64,000 bases of DNA, from contig NC_019751.1 in the NCBI RefSeq assembly GCF_000317435.1, forward strand, positions 1,984,001 to 2,048,000, read 5' to 3'. Below are positions 30,901-40,391 of the stretch, in pieces. This DNA is from Calothrix sp. PCC 6303 (GTDB lineage Bacteria > Cyanobacteriota > Cyanobacteriia > Cyanobacteriales > Nostocaceae). Position 1 is the stretch's first letter; every line of letters starts with the position of its first letter. Under the pieces are notes generated by a model that was not told the origin of the DNA, searched no databases, and worked only from the letters and a program-made list of their open reading frames with translations. A program made the translations under genes and the position numbers.

Positions 30901-33048
30901 TCTTGCTTGAATAATACTGAACTCGATAGGTGACTTTCGAGGATGTGCTGAATTGTTTGCGGTTCGTTCGCGTATTGATTCCCCGTAGTATTACTGTAAA
31001 CTGGTAGTTTCGGGGTTTGGAACTGTACCGATTTAAGCGCGATCGCAAATGATTTTTGAGCAAAGGCTATCAAGGGGGTGTGGAAGGCTGCTGATACTGG
31101 TAATGAAACTGCCGAGTAGCTTTGGTCTTGTAAGGCTTGTTTGACGCGGTTGATTTCGGCTGTGGGTCCGGCGAGGACTACTTGCTTTTGGCTGTTATAA
31201 TTGGCAATCATTACCCGTGGAAAATGCCTAAGCACAGCTTCCACTTTATGCAGATCTTCCTTAACTGCCAACATCGCCCCAGCATCATAATCTGGGTCTT
31301 GAGGAGGTGCCATTGCTTGTCCCCGCGCCTTCACCAGCTTACAGTAATCTTCATCGTTAAATACTCCTGCTGCCCAAAGTGCGGTAATTTCACCAAAACT
31401 ATGTCCCGCTACGAAGTCAGTTTTAAAGCCAGCTTGTTGCAGTATTTTATACATACCTGCGCTTAACATGCCGATGGCAGGTTGTGCATATTCGGTACGC
31501 TGCAAAGCGGCAATTTGCGCGTTTTTCTCTGCGTCTTCAAATACTGGATGGGGGAAGACGATTTCTGATAGTGGTTGCATGTTGTCTTTCAGCAACAAAC
31601 TATCCATGTAACCGTAAAGGTTTCGTAGTGCAGGGAAGTTCATCACCAATTCCCTACCCATTTCTAAGTATTGGGAACCTTGCCCAGAGAACAAAGATAC
31701 TACTTTACCACCCAATTCTAAACCACTTTCACGGTAGAAAATGCCTTGGGGATGTTCCCAAGCTGGGGAGTTTGGCTGTTTGTGCAACAAGTCTACTGTC
31801 ATTTTCAGAAACTTGATGGCTTCTTGGGGGGATTCGGCAATGAAACCTACCCTTGCATTATTCAGGGGGATGTTTTTAGTTTTGGATTCCTCCACCAATT
31901 CTACATATTGTTTCTCACTATTACCTGACTGCAAGTTTGCTAATACTTCCTGACAACGTGTTAGCAACAAACCAGGATTTAACGCAGATAACAGCACTTC
32001 AAAGGGTGCATTATTAATGCGGTAGGAATTTTTCCCTGTTTCTTGTGTGTACTCTTCCAAAACCACATGGTAGTTGGTACCACCAAATCCAAAGGAACTC
32101 ACCGCAGCACGACGGGGTGCTTCACCTTCTGCACGAATCCAGGGACGGGTTTCGGTGTTGATGTAGAAAGCTGAATTTTTGATGTTGAGTTTGGGATTGG
32201 GTTCAGTAACGTTGATGGTGGGAGGAAGAACTTTGTGATGTAATGCCAAAGCTGTTTTAATTAGACTTGCGGCACCTGCTGCGGCTTTGGTATGTCCAAT
32301 TTGGGATTTTACGCTTCCCAAGGCAATATATTGTTTGCGGGGGTTATCTACACTGAAGTATTCCCGTAAAGATGCGAACTCAGTGGGGTCGCCTGCCATG
32401 GTTCCAGTTCCGTGTGCTTCCACCAATCCGATGGTGGCAGGGCTGAAACCTGCATCCTCGTAGGCACGTTGTAATGCCTTAACTTGTCCTTCTTGGCGCG
32501 GTGCATAGATACTCTTGTAGCGTCCATCACTGGAGGTACCAATACCTTTGATGACGGCGTAAATTTTATCACCATCTCTTTCGGCATCAGCTAACCGCTT
32601 CAACACAATCATACCGATACCTTCACCCAACATCATCCCGTCAGATTTAGCATCAAAGGGTTTGACGTTATCACCAGGGGTGACAGCGGGGGTTTTGCTG
32701 AAGGAAATATAAGCCATGATGGAGTTATCTGTATCAACTCCCCCGGTTAACATGATGTCAGCGCGGTGTTCCAGGAGTTCACTAATTGCCATTTTCAAAG
32801 CAGCAATGGAACTTGCACAAGCAGCATCAACAACGCAATTTGTACCACCAAAGTTGAGACGGTTAGCGATTCTCCCCGCGACGACATTTGCTAACATTCC
32901 TGGGAAAGCGTTTTCATCCCATTTCACATAAGCTGTTTTGAATTTAGCAATGATTTTCTGAGTATCTTCTTCAGAAAGTCCGCTAGTTCTGAGAACCTTT
33001 TCCCAAACTGGGTATTCTAGGCGTGCAGCTAAAGGCATTGCTAGTTGT
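27945..33048 (-). CDS. hglE: HglE, 3' segment (KS remainder - AT - ACP - ACP - KR structural half)
   Basis: This is the larger part of the heterocyst glycolipid PKS, cut off from its first 175 codons by the inserted element. Its apparent ATG at 33071 belongs to the element; native sequence begins at the core repeat (33049-33054). Order: rest of the KS (Cys in VVDAACASSIAAL; HGTGT; IGHTKAAAG); acyltransferase with FSGQGSQ and GHSFGE; a Gln-rich linker; eight 13-aa PTPTQIQPVVESV-type repeats; two nearly identical ACPs (each with LGIDSIKRVEILG); a ~200-aa KR-structural-like end. It lacks the catalytic KR half. In vegetative cells this segment should give no functional protein. Confidence 0.93.
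29524..29835. repeat. Eight 39-bp tandem repeats in hglE
   Basis: A 39-bp unit encoding 13 residues (consensus PTPTQIQPVVESV) is repeated eight times with small changes, between the Gln-rich linker and the first ACP. This Pro/Thr-rich repeat is likely a flexible tether for the tandem ACPs. The opposite-strand ORFs here are shadows. Confidence 0.9.
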
Positions 33049-33054
33049 TTACCT
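33049..33054. repeat. Core att repeat, recombinase end (TTACCT)
   Basis: Direct copy of the site at 55327-55332. Its first two bases (TT) fall exactly midway between the two inverted 15-bp motifs in the predicted circle junction, the position expected for the 2-nt crossover of a serine recombinase. Confidence 0.85.
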
Positions 33055-33057
33055 CTT

Positions 33058-33072
33058 GCTAGTTTTCCCATG
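33058..33072 (+). repeat. Inner recombinase half-site, recombinase end
   Basis: GCTAGTTTTCCCATG matches the reverse complement of 55305-55319 (GCTAGTTTTACCATG) at 14 of 15 positions. The two motifs point inward from opposite ends of the element, as recombinase-binding arms of an attP site would. Confidence 0.75.
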
Positions 33073-33108
33073 ATAAAATCAATTGCATCGAGTTGGTTTT
33101 AAAGGATT

Positions 33109-34581
33109 TTGAGAGACTTATCACGGGCTATTGGTTACTGTCGAGTCTCTACTCAACGCCAGGTTACAGATGGTCATGGGCTAGAACGGTACATCTTCAG
33201 GTTGAAAGAATTCGGGCTTACGGATGACAATATTTACTATGATATTGAGTCTGGAGATAGCGAAACTCGTGCAGGCTATAACCGCGTCCTTGATTTGGTA
33301 CGCTGTCGGGCTGTAGATACAATTATCGTTCCCTGTTTTGACCGCTTTACCCGTAGCGCTTTAGGTTGGGAAAAAGCCAGAGCCGAACTTCAGGAGTATA
33401 ATGTTGAACTCCAGTTCCTTGATGGGGGAAGCTTAGACCTAGAAACACCTGAAGGGCTTTTTACATCACGAATTCTTGCGGCTATGGCTGCACAATTAAG
33501 AGATAAAAATAAGTATAATGCCCTTCAAGGTGCTAAATACTTTCGGGAGAAAAAAAAGATATATCAGGCTATTTTCGGGTTTGTCAAAGTAGGTGAAACC
33601 GTTGAGCCTAATCGAGAAGAGTATCGTTCCACTGGTAAATCTCACGCCGCGATCGCAGTTGAAGCCATACAGATATTTATATCAACTGGAGAGATAGGGG
33701 GAACCATCCGTAAACTAGTTGAAAAGTATGGTGTTGAGAGGGTTTCCCATCTTAATTACAAAGACTTTCCCCGTGATATCTCAGCCTTTAAAAGGTGGTT
33801 GTTAAACCCTCAACTGTGGGGAGGTATTTGTTATTACCCAACTGATAGCCGAAGAAAGATAATAGTTAAGTCTGAACATGAAGGAATCATCTCTCAGTCT
33901 GACCATGAAGAGGTTCTTCGATTACTCAAGAAACCAGTAGGACAAAGGAAAAAGAAACGCAAAAACCCACTGGCTAACATTGCAATTTGTGGGGTATGTG
34001 GTAATAGGTTAGAGTTTCACTCATACGATAGAATCGTCGATGACGTTAAAAAATCTCACCAACATCTACGTTGTTTGGGAGCTTACAATAAGCCTGGTAA
34101 ACCACAAGTTTGTGATAATCGTAAATACTACAGGCTGGAAGATGCGATCGCGTTTGCCTGTAAACACATTCAACTAGCCTCAGTGGAAATAGCTAAACGA
34201 CTAGATGTAGAATCCTCTCCCCGTAGGGAAACTATTGAAATACTTGAACTGAAACAACAGATTTCCCAATTAAAAGCACTCAATGACCCAGACCTCGACC
34301 CTGTAATCAGGAGCAAAGAATTTAAATTATCAAGTGCCTATGGAAGATTGGAAATAGAGAACCAAGTGCAAGTTGGGAATGTTAACTATTTAGAAGCTAT
34401 TAAAGGCTTATTTTCTTTGGATAAAGACTGGATATTTGATATAGAAATTGAAGAACTTTGTGTACTGTTTCCCGAATTAATAGAATCATTCGTCTGTTCT
34501 CCACCCCCAGAAGGAAAATCACCAGGTGGCAAATATTCCAAGGATTCCCCAGGTGTGTTTGAAGTACGGTTGAGAACATAA
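33109..34581 (+). CDS. Large serine recombinase (XisF-like), hglE element excisase
   Basis: This 490-aa site-specific recombinase lies 55 bp inside the element. The catalytic resolvase domain (~6-140) shows RAIGYCRVST with nucleophile Ser14 and the arginine motif FDRFTRSALG. A recombinase domain follows (~165-285), then a zinc ribbon (CGVCGNRLEF ... C ... C) and a coiled-coil segment. An in-frame TAA at 33100-33102 excludes earlier starts, leaving TTG 33109, so the exact start is uncertain. It probably cuts at TTACCT to join hglE during heterocyst development. No xisH/xisI-type partner is recognised. Confidence 0.9.
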   Translation: MRDLSRAIGYCRVSTQRQVTDGHGLERYIFRLKEFGLTDDNIYYDIESGDSETRAGYNRVLDLVRCRAVDTIIVPCFDRFTRSALGWEKARAELQEYNVELQFLDGGSLDLETPEGLFTSRILAAMAAQLRDKNKYNALQGAKYFREKKKIYQAIFGFVKVGETVEPNREEYRSTGKSHAAIAVEAIQIFISTGEIGGTIRKLVEKYGVERVSHLNYKDFPRDISAFKRWLLNPQLWGGICYYPTDSRRKIIVKSEHEGIISQSDHEEVLRLLKKPVGQRKKKRKNPLANIAICGVCGNRLEFHSYDRIVDDVKKSHQHLRCLGAYNKPGKPQVCDNRKYYRLEDAIAFACKHIQLASVEIAKRLDVESSPRRETIEILELKQQISQLKALNDPDLDPVIRSKEFKLSSAYGRLEIENQVQVGNVNYLEAIKGLFSLDKDWIFDIEIEELCVLFPELIESFVCSPPPEGKSPGGKYSKDSPGVFEVRLRT

Positions 34582-34941
34582 TCTTTCTCTTGGGGGGATA
34601 ATCTATCAATTGCCCTATCGATAGCCCTAGTAATAATTTTTGAAGCGGCTTTACTTAACATTTTTATAATCTCGTTTTAGAGTTTATCTGAAGCGGGGTT
34701 TTATTTTATCTGGAGAGTAATAACGGTTTTTGTTAGAGGGGAACCTTTGCCCCTATATCAAGCTGACTGACAGATTTGTTGGGAAAGCAGTCAAGCCCAG
34801 GAATTAAAGTAGGAGTTACGCACTGTACAAATTAGTCATGGTATGATTTCACCGAAATAGCTTGTTTCAGACTTTGACCAATTTGTTTTTAGCGATAAAT
34901 TAACCGTGGGGTAGGGGTTTAGCAATGCCATTGGTGTCAAC
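34582..34941. other. Gap between recombinase and IS fragment
   Basis: No gene with support. An opposite-strand ORF over the recombinase 3' end is probably a shadow. From about 34809 (AGGAGTTACGCACTGTACAA) the sequence resembles the end of an IS4-type element. Confidence 0.4.
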
Positions 34942-35463
34942 TTAAGAAGATAAAGCCCAAATTTGTTGGGTGTAAGCGTCAATCTCTCGATGGCGCTTAC
35001 GCCTGTATTTGACTAATCCAAACAGCTTGTGACGTTCCACAAGATAGCTCACAACGTCAGCCGCCTCACCACGGAGAACAGCAGCAGAGAAATGGTATAA
35101 ACTACGAAAAACCATTTCAGTAGAAATAAGGTCTAATGGTTGATTCAAAGCCACAGCCACATCAATACACAATTGATTGAGAACAGCATAAAAAATCCAA
35201 GTGGCAAAAATTTGGATTTGTACGCCGTTGGTATCGCCAACCCAAATATAAGCCAAACCCAAAAGTCGTTTTGTGAGCAAAAATGCGTCTTCAACACGCC
35301 AACGCCTGCGATATAATTCACAGACCTGCTGTGCAGACAACTTTTGGGGGTCAAGTACATTTGTCAGGTAGTAGTACCAAGTTGAACCCCACAACACAGA
35401 AACTAAGCGAACTGGACGCTGACAAGGGTTAGAACCCACATTCCGCACTTCAGAATGTAGCAT
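34942..35463 (-). pseudogene. IS4-family transposase, C-terminal fragment
   Basis: About 165 aa of the C-terminal DDE transposase region are left: YRRRWRVEDAFLLTKRLLGL carries the YREK-like signature with the catalytic Glu, followed by the hydrophobic helix region. The N-terminal two thirds are missing. The first residues of the frame already lie in the inverted repeat of the neighbouring IS (35433-35452), so the gene was cut by that insertion or a linked deletion. Not functional. Confidence 0.8.
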
Positions 35464-37602
35464 TTTATGCTACATTAGAACTCTCTGGCACGAGTAAATA
35501 AAAATACTCGTAAAATTCAAGTAAGACAGTATTAAGAATCAGCCAAAGGTTATTAAGTATACAGAAAATTGCGTAGGCGATTAATACTGGTTTCAAGCTT
35601 TTGAGAAAAAGTTAATATATATTGTTTTATCGTGCCAAATTACTTAGATAGCAAAAGTGAGACAATTAAAAAAACTCAAAAATATTTGAGAGGTAAAAAT
35701 GTCACCAACTTCAATTGCAGAAATTAAAAATATAGATCATCTCGGAATAGTAGCTGGGCTAATTGATGAAATAGGAATAGTTGAAACAATTAATTCCAAA
35801 TTAGGAGTAGACTCCCGTGAGAAGATTACAGCAGGAGTATTGGTAAAAGCTGTTTTAATCAATGGATTAGGATTTGTATCAAGACCTTTATATTTATTCA
35901 AGCAGTTTTTTGATGATAAAGCAATTGAATTATTATTGGGAGAAGGTGTAGAAAGTAATTATCTCAACGACGATAAAATTGGAAGAGTCATGGATGATTT
36001 ATATAAATATGGATTGAATAATTTATTTATAGAAATTGTCCTATCAGTAATTAAGAAATTTAAAATAGATACAAAATACTCACATTTAGATGCAACTTCA
36101 TTTCATTTACACGGGAAGTATAAAAGAGAAATGAATCAAGAAAAAGAAGAAGAAATCACTAAAGAAAGACCAATATTCATAACCAAAGGATATTCTCGTG
36201 ACCATAGACCAGATTTAAAGCAATGTGTTTTAGATTTAATCACGAGTAGTGATGGAGATATACCATTATTAATGAGAGCAGGAGATGGGAACGAAGCAGA
36301 TAAAGCAGTATTTGGAAAAATCTTAATAGAATTTAAAAAACAAATAGTTTTTGACAGTATTATGGTCTGTGACAGCGCATTATATAGCCAAGAGAATCTC
36401 AAATTAATTGAGAATTTAAAATGGATAAGTCGAGTGCCGATGACGATTAAGAAAGCACAAGAATTAGTTCAGTCTGTAAATACAGAGGAGATGGAAGAGA
36501 TAGAGGAGATAGAAACAGAAGAAAAGGAGATAGAAACGGAAGAAAAGAAGAAAAAGACATATCAAGATTTAGACGGATACAAGTGGAAAGAAGAAATAGT
36601 TAATTATGGTGGTATTAAACAAATTTGGCTAATAGTAGAAAGTCAAAAAAGAAAAGATAGCGATTTAGAAAAGCTAGATAAAAAGCTAATAAAAGAAAAA
36701 GATAAAGTTGAAAAGTTGCTTAAAGAGTTAAAAAGAGAAGATTTTGAAACTCCAGAGCAAGCACGATATAAACTAAAAGGTATCAATAAAAAGCTAAAAT
36801 TCCATGAAATTAAAGAAGCTAATTTTATTGAAAGTAAATCAAAAAATAATAAAACTATTTATAAAATGGAAGGAGTAAGTTATGAAAAACCCGAAGAAAT
36901 AGAAATACAAAGAAAGGAAGCTGGAAGGTTTATTTTAGCAACTAACCTAGTTAATGACGACGATAAATTAAAACCAGAAGAAATTATTACGACTTATAAA
37001 AATCAACAGTCTTGTGAACGAGGATTTAGATTTCTAAAAGACCCCTTGTTTTTTGTCAGATAGTTTTTTTCTTGAAAACCCTGAAAGAATCGAAACTATG
37101 CTATTTTTAATGTCTTTATGTTTGCTAGTCTATAACCTTGGTCAAAGGGAACTGAGAAATAGCTTAAAAAGAATCAAAATCGGAATCAAGAATCAATTAG
37201 GAAAACTAACTTTATCTCCGACATTAAGATGGGTATTTCAATGTTTTCAAGGAATTCATTTTTTAATGTTAGATGGTCTTAATCAAATTGTTAATTTAAC
37301 ATCAGAACGTCATTTTATTTTGAGTTGTCTGCCCTCATCTTGTCAAAAATATTATTTACTTTCTTAACTTAAACAAGATTTGGACAGGAAATAAAAATTT
37401 ATTGAAATTTCAAGGAGCAGTAATTGCTCCTCAAATTTTTAGTGCTTACGTAATCTATTTTATGGGTCAATCTTTTTGTCTTTGATTATTTATTTTTAAA
37501 AGTATATTCATTCAGCATTCTATTTCTTCATCATCCTGACTTTTTACTTTTTCCTTACTTGTAATCTTTTTGTACTTCAAATTGAAGTGCGGAATGTGGG
37601 TT
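35433..37602 (+). mobile_element. IS1634-like insertion sequence with 20-bp terminal inverted repeats
   Basis: Perfect 20-bp inverted repeats at 35433-35452 and 37583-37602 (one arm AACCCACATTCCGCACTTCA) bracket a frameshifted transposase gene. No clear target duplication is seen. The right end stops about 15 bp before the CRISPR leader, so the insertion lies just upstream of array 1. Confidence 0.75.
35699..37367 (+). pseudogene. IS1634-type transposase, frameshifted
   Basis: Two overlapping frames make one protein of about 555 aa. The first (to 37063) contains the DUF4277-like N-terminus, the DDE region with HLDATSFHLHGKY, a charged linker, and ERGFRFLKDPLFF. The second (from 37053) continues DSFFLENPERIETMLFLM to the end. 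The frames meet in a T-rich stretch (TTGTTTTTTGTC near 37047-37057) where one base too many or too few breaks the reading frame. Either decay or ribosomal slippage is possible; decay is the simpler reading. Confidence 0.75.
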
Positions 37603-37616
37603 ACAAACAAACGTTG

Positions 37617-37863
37617 GTGCGAACCTGAGGGTGTAGAAAAATGGTGAGCCTTTTTTCCGCTTGTATTGCTTATGCTATGTGGGTTTGAGGGTTTTCTATT
37701 TCTTAATTGGTTCGCACCGTTGCTGAAAGTATTGCTCTGTAGGCTTTTTGCAGTTTTATGTGCCGCAATAGTTGACAGGCTAGTGGCTGAAACGTTATTT
37801 TAAATGAGGTTCTCACTTTTGCACCTTGAAAACTAAATAGAGTAAGGGTTGTATCTCAAAGCG
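37617..37863 (+). promoter_or_regulatory. CRISPR leader of array 1
   Basis: This 247-bp leader ends ...TCTCAAAGCG directly before the first repeat. It matches the leader of array 2 (53838-54084) over the whole length with about 15 differences by eye. An inverted repeat GTGCGAACC (37617-37625) / GGTTCGCAC (37709-37717) is at the same spacing in both. It should contain the array promoter and the integration signals for new spacers. Confidence 0.85.
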
Positions 37864-38751
37864 GTTCCTATAAACTAAAATCCCTATCAGGGATTGAAAC
37901 AGTTGCTTTTCCTGATAAAGATTGCCCGGAAAAGTTCCTATAAACTAAAATCCCTATCAGGGATTGAAACCTTACTCAGCAGGAAGATATCAGCAACTGA
38001 ATGACGTTCCTATAAACTAAAATCCCTATCAGGGATTGAAACCAACCCCTAAGAGTGAGCGCCAAAGAATTCTAGCGTTCCTATAAACTAAAATCCCTAT
38101 CAGGGATTGAAACAACGAAAATCTAGATGATTTTAGGGCTAATTTTGCTGTTCCTATAAACTAAAATCCCTATCAGGGATTGAAACAGTTAGCGCAGAAA
38201 CCAGGCAGCAAGCAATCAGGCAATTCTTGTTCCTATAAACCAAAATCCCTATCAGGGATTGAAACATCTGGGCTATGACGAGTTAACTCATTTCACGAAG
38301 TTCCTATAAACCAAAATCCCTATCAGGGATTGAAACTCATAACGGTGCAACTTGGGGGATAAATAATGAGTTCCTATAAACCAAAATCCCTATCAGGGAT
38401 TGAAACAAAGAAGTATAAGTCTGAATAAGTCTGAATATCCCTGTTCCTATAAACCAAAATCCCTATCAGGGATTGAAACCCTTTGATTAGCTATCAACCT
38501 GGCGACAAGGCTGTAGGTTCCTATAAACCAAAATCCCTATCAGGGATTGAAACTTGATAATAGTATTCTGAATACTCTGGTGTAATTGTTCCTATAAACT
38601 AAAATCCCTATCAGGGATTGAAACAGTAACCATTCGTTCGCGGAATCTTTACCCATACTGTTCCTATAAACTAAAATCCCTATCAGGGATTGAAACCCAG
38701 CACGAGTGCGATCGCCGATTGCGATCGCGTTCCTATAAAGTAAAATTCCTA
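37864..38751 (+). CRISPR. CRISPR array 1 (12 full repeats plus a degenerate last repeat)
   Basis: The 37-bp repeats begin GTTCCTATAAAC and end CAGGGATTGAAAC; the 3' part contains the hairpin AATCCCT-ATC-AGGGATT and the ATTGAAAC handle. Repeats start at 37864, 37934, 38006, 38077, 38150, 38229, 38300, 38370, 38443, 38517, 38588 and 38660. A truncated, mutated copy is at 38729-38751. Spacers are 33-42 nt. Repeats 6-10 have CCAAAA where the others have CTAAAA. The leader is on the left, so the youngest spacers are near 37901. The last spacer holds two HIP1 sites. Confidence 0.98.
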
Positions 38752-39606
38752 AGCCATATCGTATAGTGTGCAAAGAATTGATAATTTTTGCTTCATGCGA
38801 TCGCGCAAATTATCTGGCGATACAATTACACAATCTTCCCCATACTTTAATATTTCCCGAATCAACCAAAACGGATTCGATACCTTTCGCTCAACTTGAC
38901 GCACATCTCCTATAACTTCGTTGCTAATATCATTTGCTTTAGTTTCGTAGCCTTTGATCATTCCTCTAAAAAAGTGTAAGTACACTTTTAGGTAATCTAA
39001 ACCTTCCTGTCGCCATTGTCCGTTCACTGGCACAACACCCTTAACTCGATCTAGACGCAAACAGCGATTGTGGATGAGTTCTGGAAAATCAGTATCTTTG
39101 ATGTCTTCAGTCTCGTCACACCAAATATCTAAGTAAAAGCGTTTCTCTTCAAAAGAAATTTCCGCATAACGTACTGTATAGGATAAATCCTCTCCTTGAG
39201 CATTCCCGTAAAGCAGGTGGAATGGTTGTTGATTTTGGCGCAGTTGATCGATGAGAATTCTCCACGCTTCCGTGGGTTGACTAACCTGCTGCAACAGCAA
39301 TTGACGCATGGGAGCTTCAAGATTTCCCCGCTCTAATAACAAACTGGAAGTAATTTGAGCCTGTTCGATAAATCCTGAATCCTTGAGTAATGCGATCGCT
39401 TGTTGGAGTGCTGTAACTTGGGATGGGTTAAAGCGGAAAGGTTCACCGACCTCATACTGCTGTTGTGCGATCGCCACCAATAACCCTGATATACTAGGCG
39501 ACTTTCCCCAGAATATACCTAAACGACGGGCAATTTCTTCCAGTTGTTCTTTGCTTCCATCGGGTATTGACAGTGTAATTGTTTCTTTTTTCCTAGACAT
39601 TTGCAA
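38749..39606 (-). CDS. WYL-domain regulator of the CRISPR locus
   Basis: This 285-aa protein has an N-terminal ribbon-helix-helix-like segment (KETITLSIPDGSKEQLEEIA, ~5-25), a helical linker, and a WYL-type ligand-sensing domain (~125-280). Proteins of this type sit beside type I-D loci in cyanobacteria; Sll7009 of Synechocystis is reported as a regulator of its CRISPR1 (I-D) locus. Here it is convergent with array 1, and its stop codon lies within the degenerate terminal repeat. It may repress the divergent DUF433-cas3 transcript or the array. Confidence 0.8.
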   Translation of the reverse strand: MQMSRKKETITLSIPDGSKEQLEEIARRLGIFWGKSPSISGLLVAIAQQQYEVGEPFRFNPSQVTALQQAIALLKDSGFIEQAQITSSLLLERGNLEAPMRQLLLQQVSQPTEAWRILIDQLRQNQQPFHLLYGNAQGEDLSYTVRYAEISFEEKRFYLDIWCDETEDIKDTDFPELIHNRCLRLDRVKGVVPVNGQWRQEGLDYLKVYLHFFRGMIKGYETKANDISNEVIGDVRQVERKVSNPFWLIREILKYGEDCVIVSPDNLRDRMKQKLSILCTLYDMA

Positions 39607-39763
39607 AAATGTAATTACATTATTGACATATTTGGTTATATAGAGTTATTGTAACTGTATACAAGTTAAATAACCAATCTAAGCCACTATCAAACTTTGC
39701 ATTTGCCAAGTCAAAACTCAAAAATCAAGATAAATTAGAGAAAATAATGACAGGTTAAAGGTT

Positions 39764-40024
39764 ATGACTAGCGAGAATTTACTTGCTCGAATTTCCATCG
39801 ACCCCAACATTTGCTTTGGTAAACCTTGTATTAAGGGACATCGAATTTGGGTATCAATGATTTTGGATTATTTAGCAGGGGGAGAAACAATTGAGGGGAT
39901 TCTTGAAGCTTACCCCAGCATTGAAAGAGAGGATATTTTAGCTTGTATTGCCTATGGTGCAGAGATGTCACGGGGTGCTTTTGTGGAGATTCCTTTAACT
40001 AAAAAAAAGGAAGCAACTGCGTGA
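39764..40024 (+). CDS. DUF433 antitoxin
   Basis: This 86-aa protein has the DUF433 helix-turn-helix core: ICFGKPCIKGHRI, then YLAGGETIEGILEAYPSIEREDILACIAYG. It typically pairs with a DUF5615 PIN-like toxin. It overlaps the next gene by 4 bp (GTGA), so translation is coupled. It is the first gene of the + strand cas transcript. Confidence 0.88.
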   Translation: MTSENLLARISIDPNICFGKPCIKGHRIWVSMILDYLAGGETIEGILEAYPSIEREDILACIAYGAEMSRGAFVEIPLTKKKEATA

Positions 40025-40386
40025 ATTTAAAGTTAGATGAAAATATTGATGCTCGTGTTATTACCTTGTTGCGTTTAGCTGGACATGATGTTGCAACTGT
40101 ACCGGAAAAAGGTTTGATGTCAGCACCAGATGAGGAAGTGATTGAAGTCTGTCGTCGTGAAGAAAGGTGCTTAGTTACTTGTGATAGAGGTTTTGGTAAT
40201 CGGGTTAAATATAATCCCTCAAATTACGCAGGAATTGTCATTATTCGTTTGCCTTCTCGATATACTTTTGCTGATTGCCAGCAAGCAATAGAGATATTAA
40301 TTCAAGGATTAGAGTCAGCAGAAGTTACAGGAAAGTTATGGATTATTCAACGTGGCAATATTCAGGAATATCAAGCAATTGAGTAA
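40021..40386 (+). CDS. DUF5615 PIN-like toxin
   Basis: This 121-aa protein starts with GTG at 40021. It has the PIN-like acidic pattern KLDENIDARV (N-terminal Asp), VPEKGLMSAPDEEVIEVCRREER, and LVTCDRGFGN. With the preceding DUF433 it forms a VapBC-like toxin-antitoxin pair, probably an RNase toxin. It ends 6 bp before cas3, so the pair is built into the cas operon. Confidence 0.85.
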   Translation: MNLKLDENIDARVITLLRLAGHDVATVPEKGLMSAPDEEVIEVCRREERCLVTCDRGFGNRVKYNPSNYAGIVIIRLPSRYTFADCQQAIEILIQGLESAEVTGKLWIIQRGNIQEYQAIE

Positions 40387-40391
40387 GATAT

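Noticed and set aside
27945-33071. Separate PKS starting at ATG 33071
   Set aside because: The first eight codons are element sequence; the KS lacks its N-terminus, which is found at 55.3-55.9 kb.
34386-34661. 91-aa minus-strand ORF over the recombinase 3' end
   Set aside because: Mostly antisense to the recombinase; the short unique part is too small to judge.
35433-37602. IS as the cause of the hglE interruption
   Set aside because: The IS lies well inside the element; the hglE junctions coincide with TTACCT and the recombinase end, not with IS ends.
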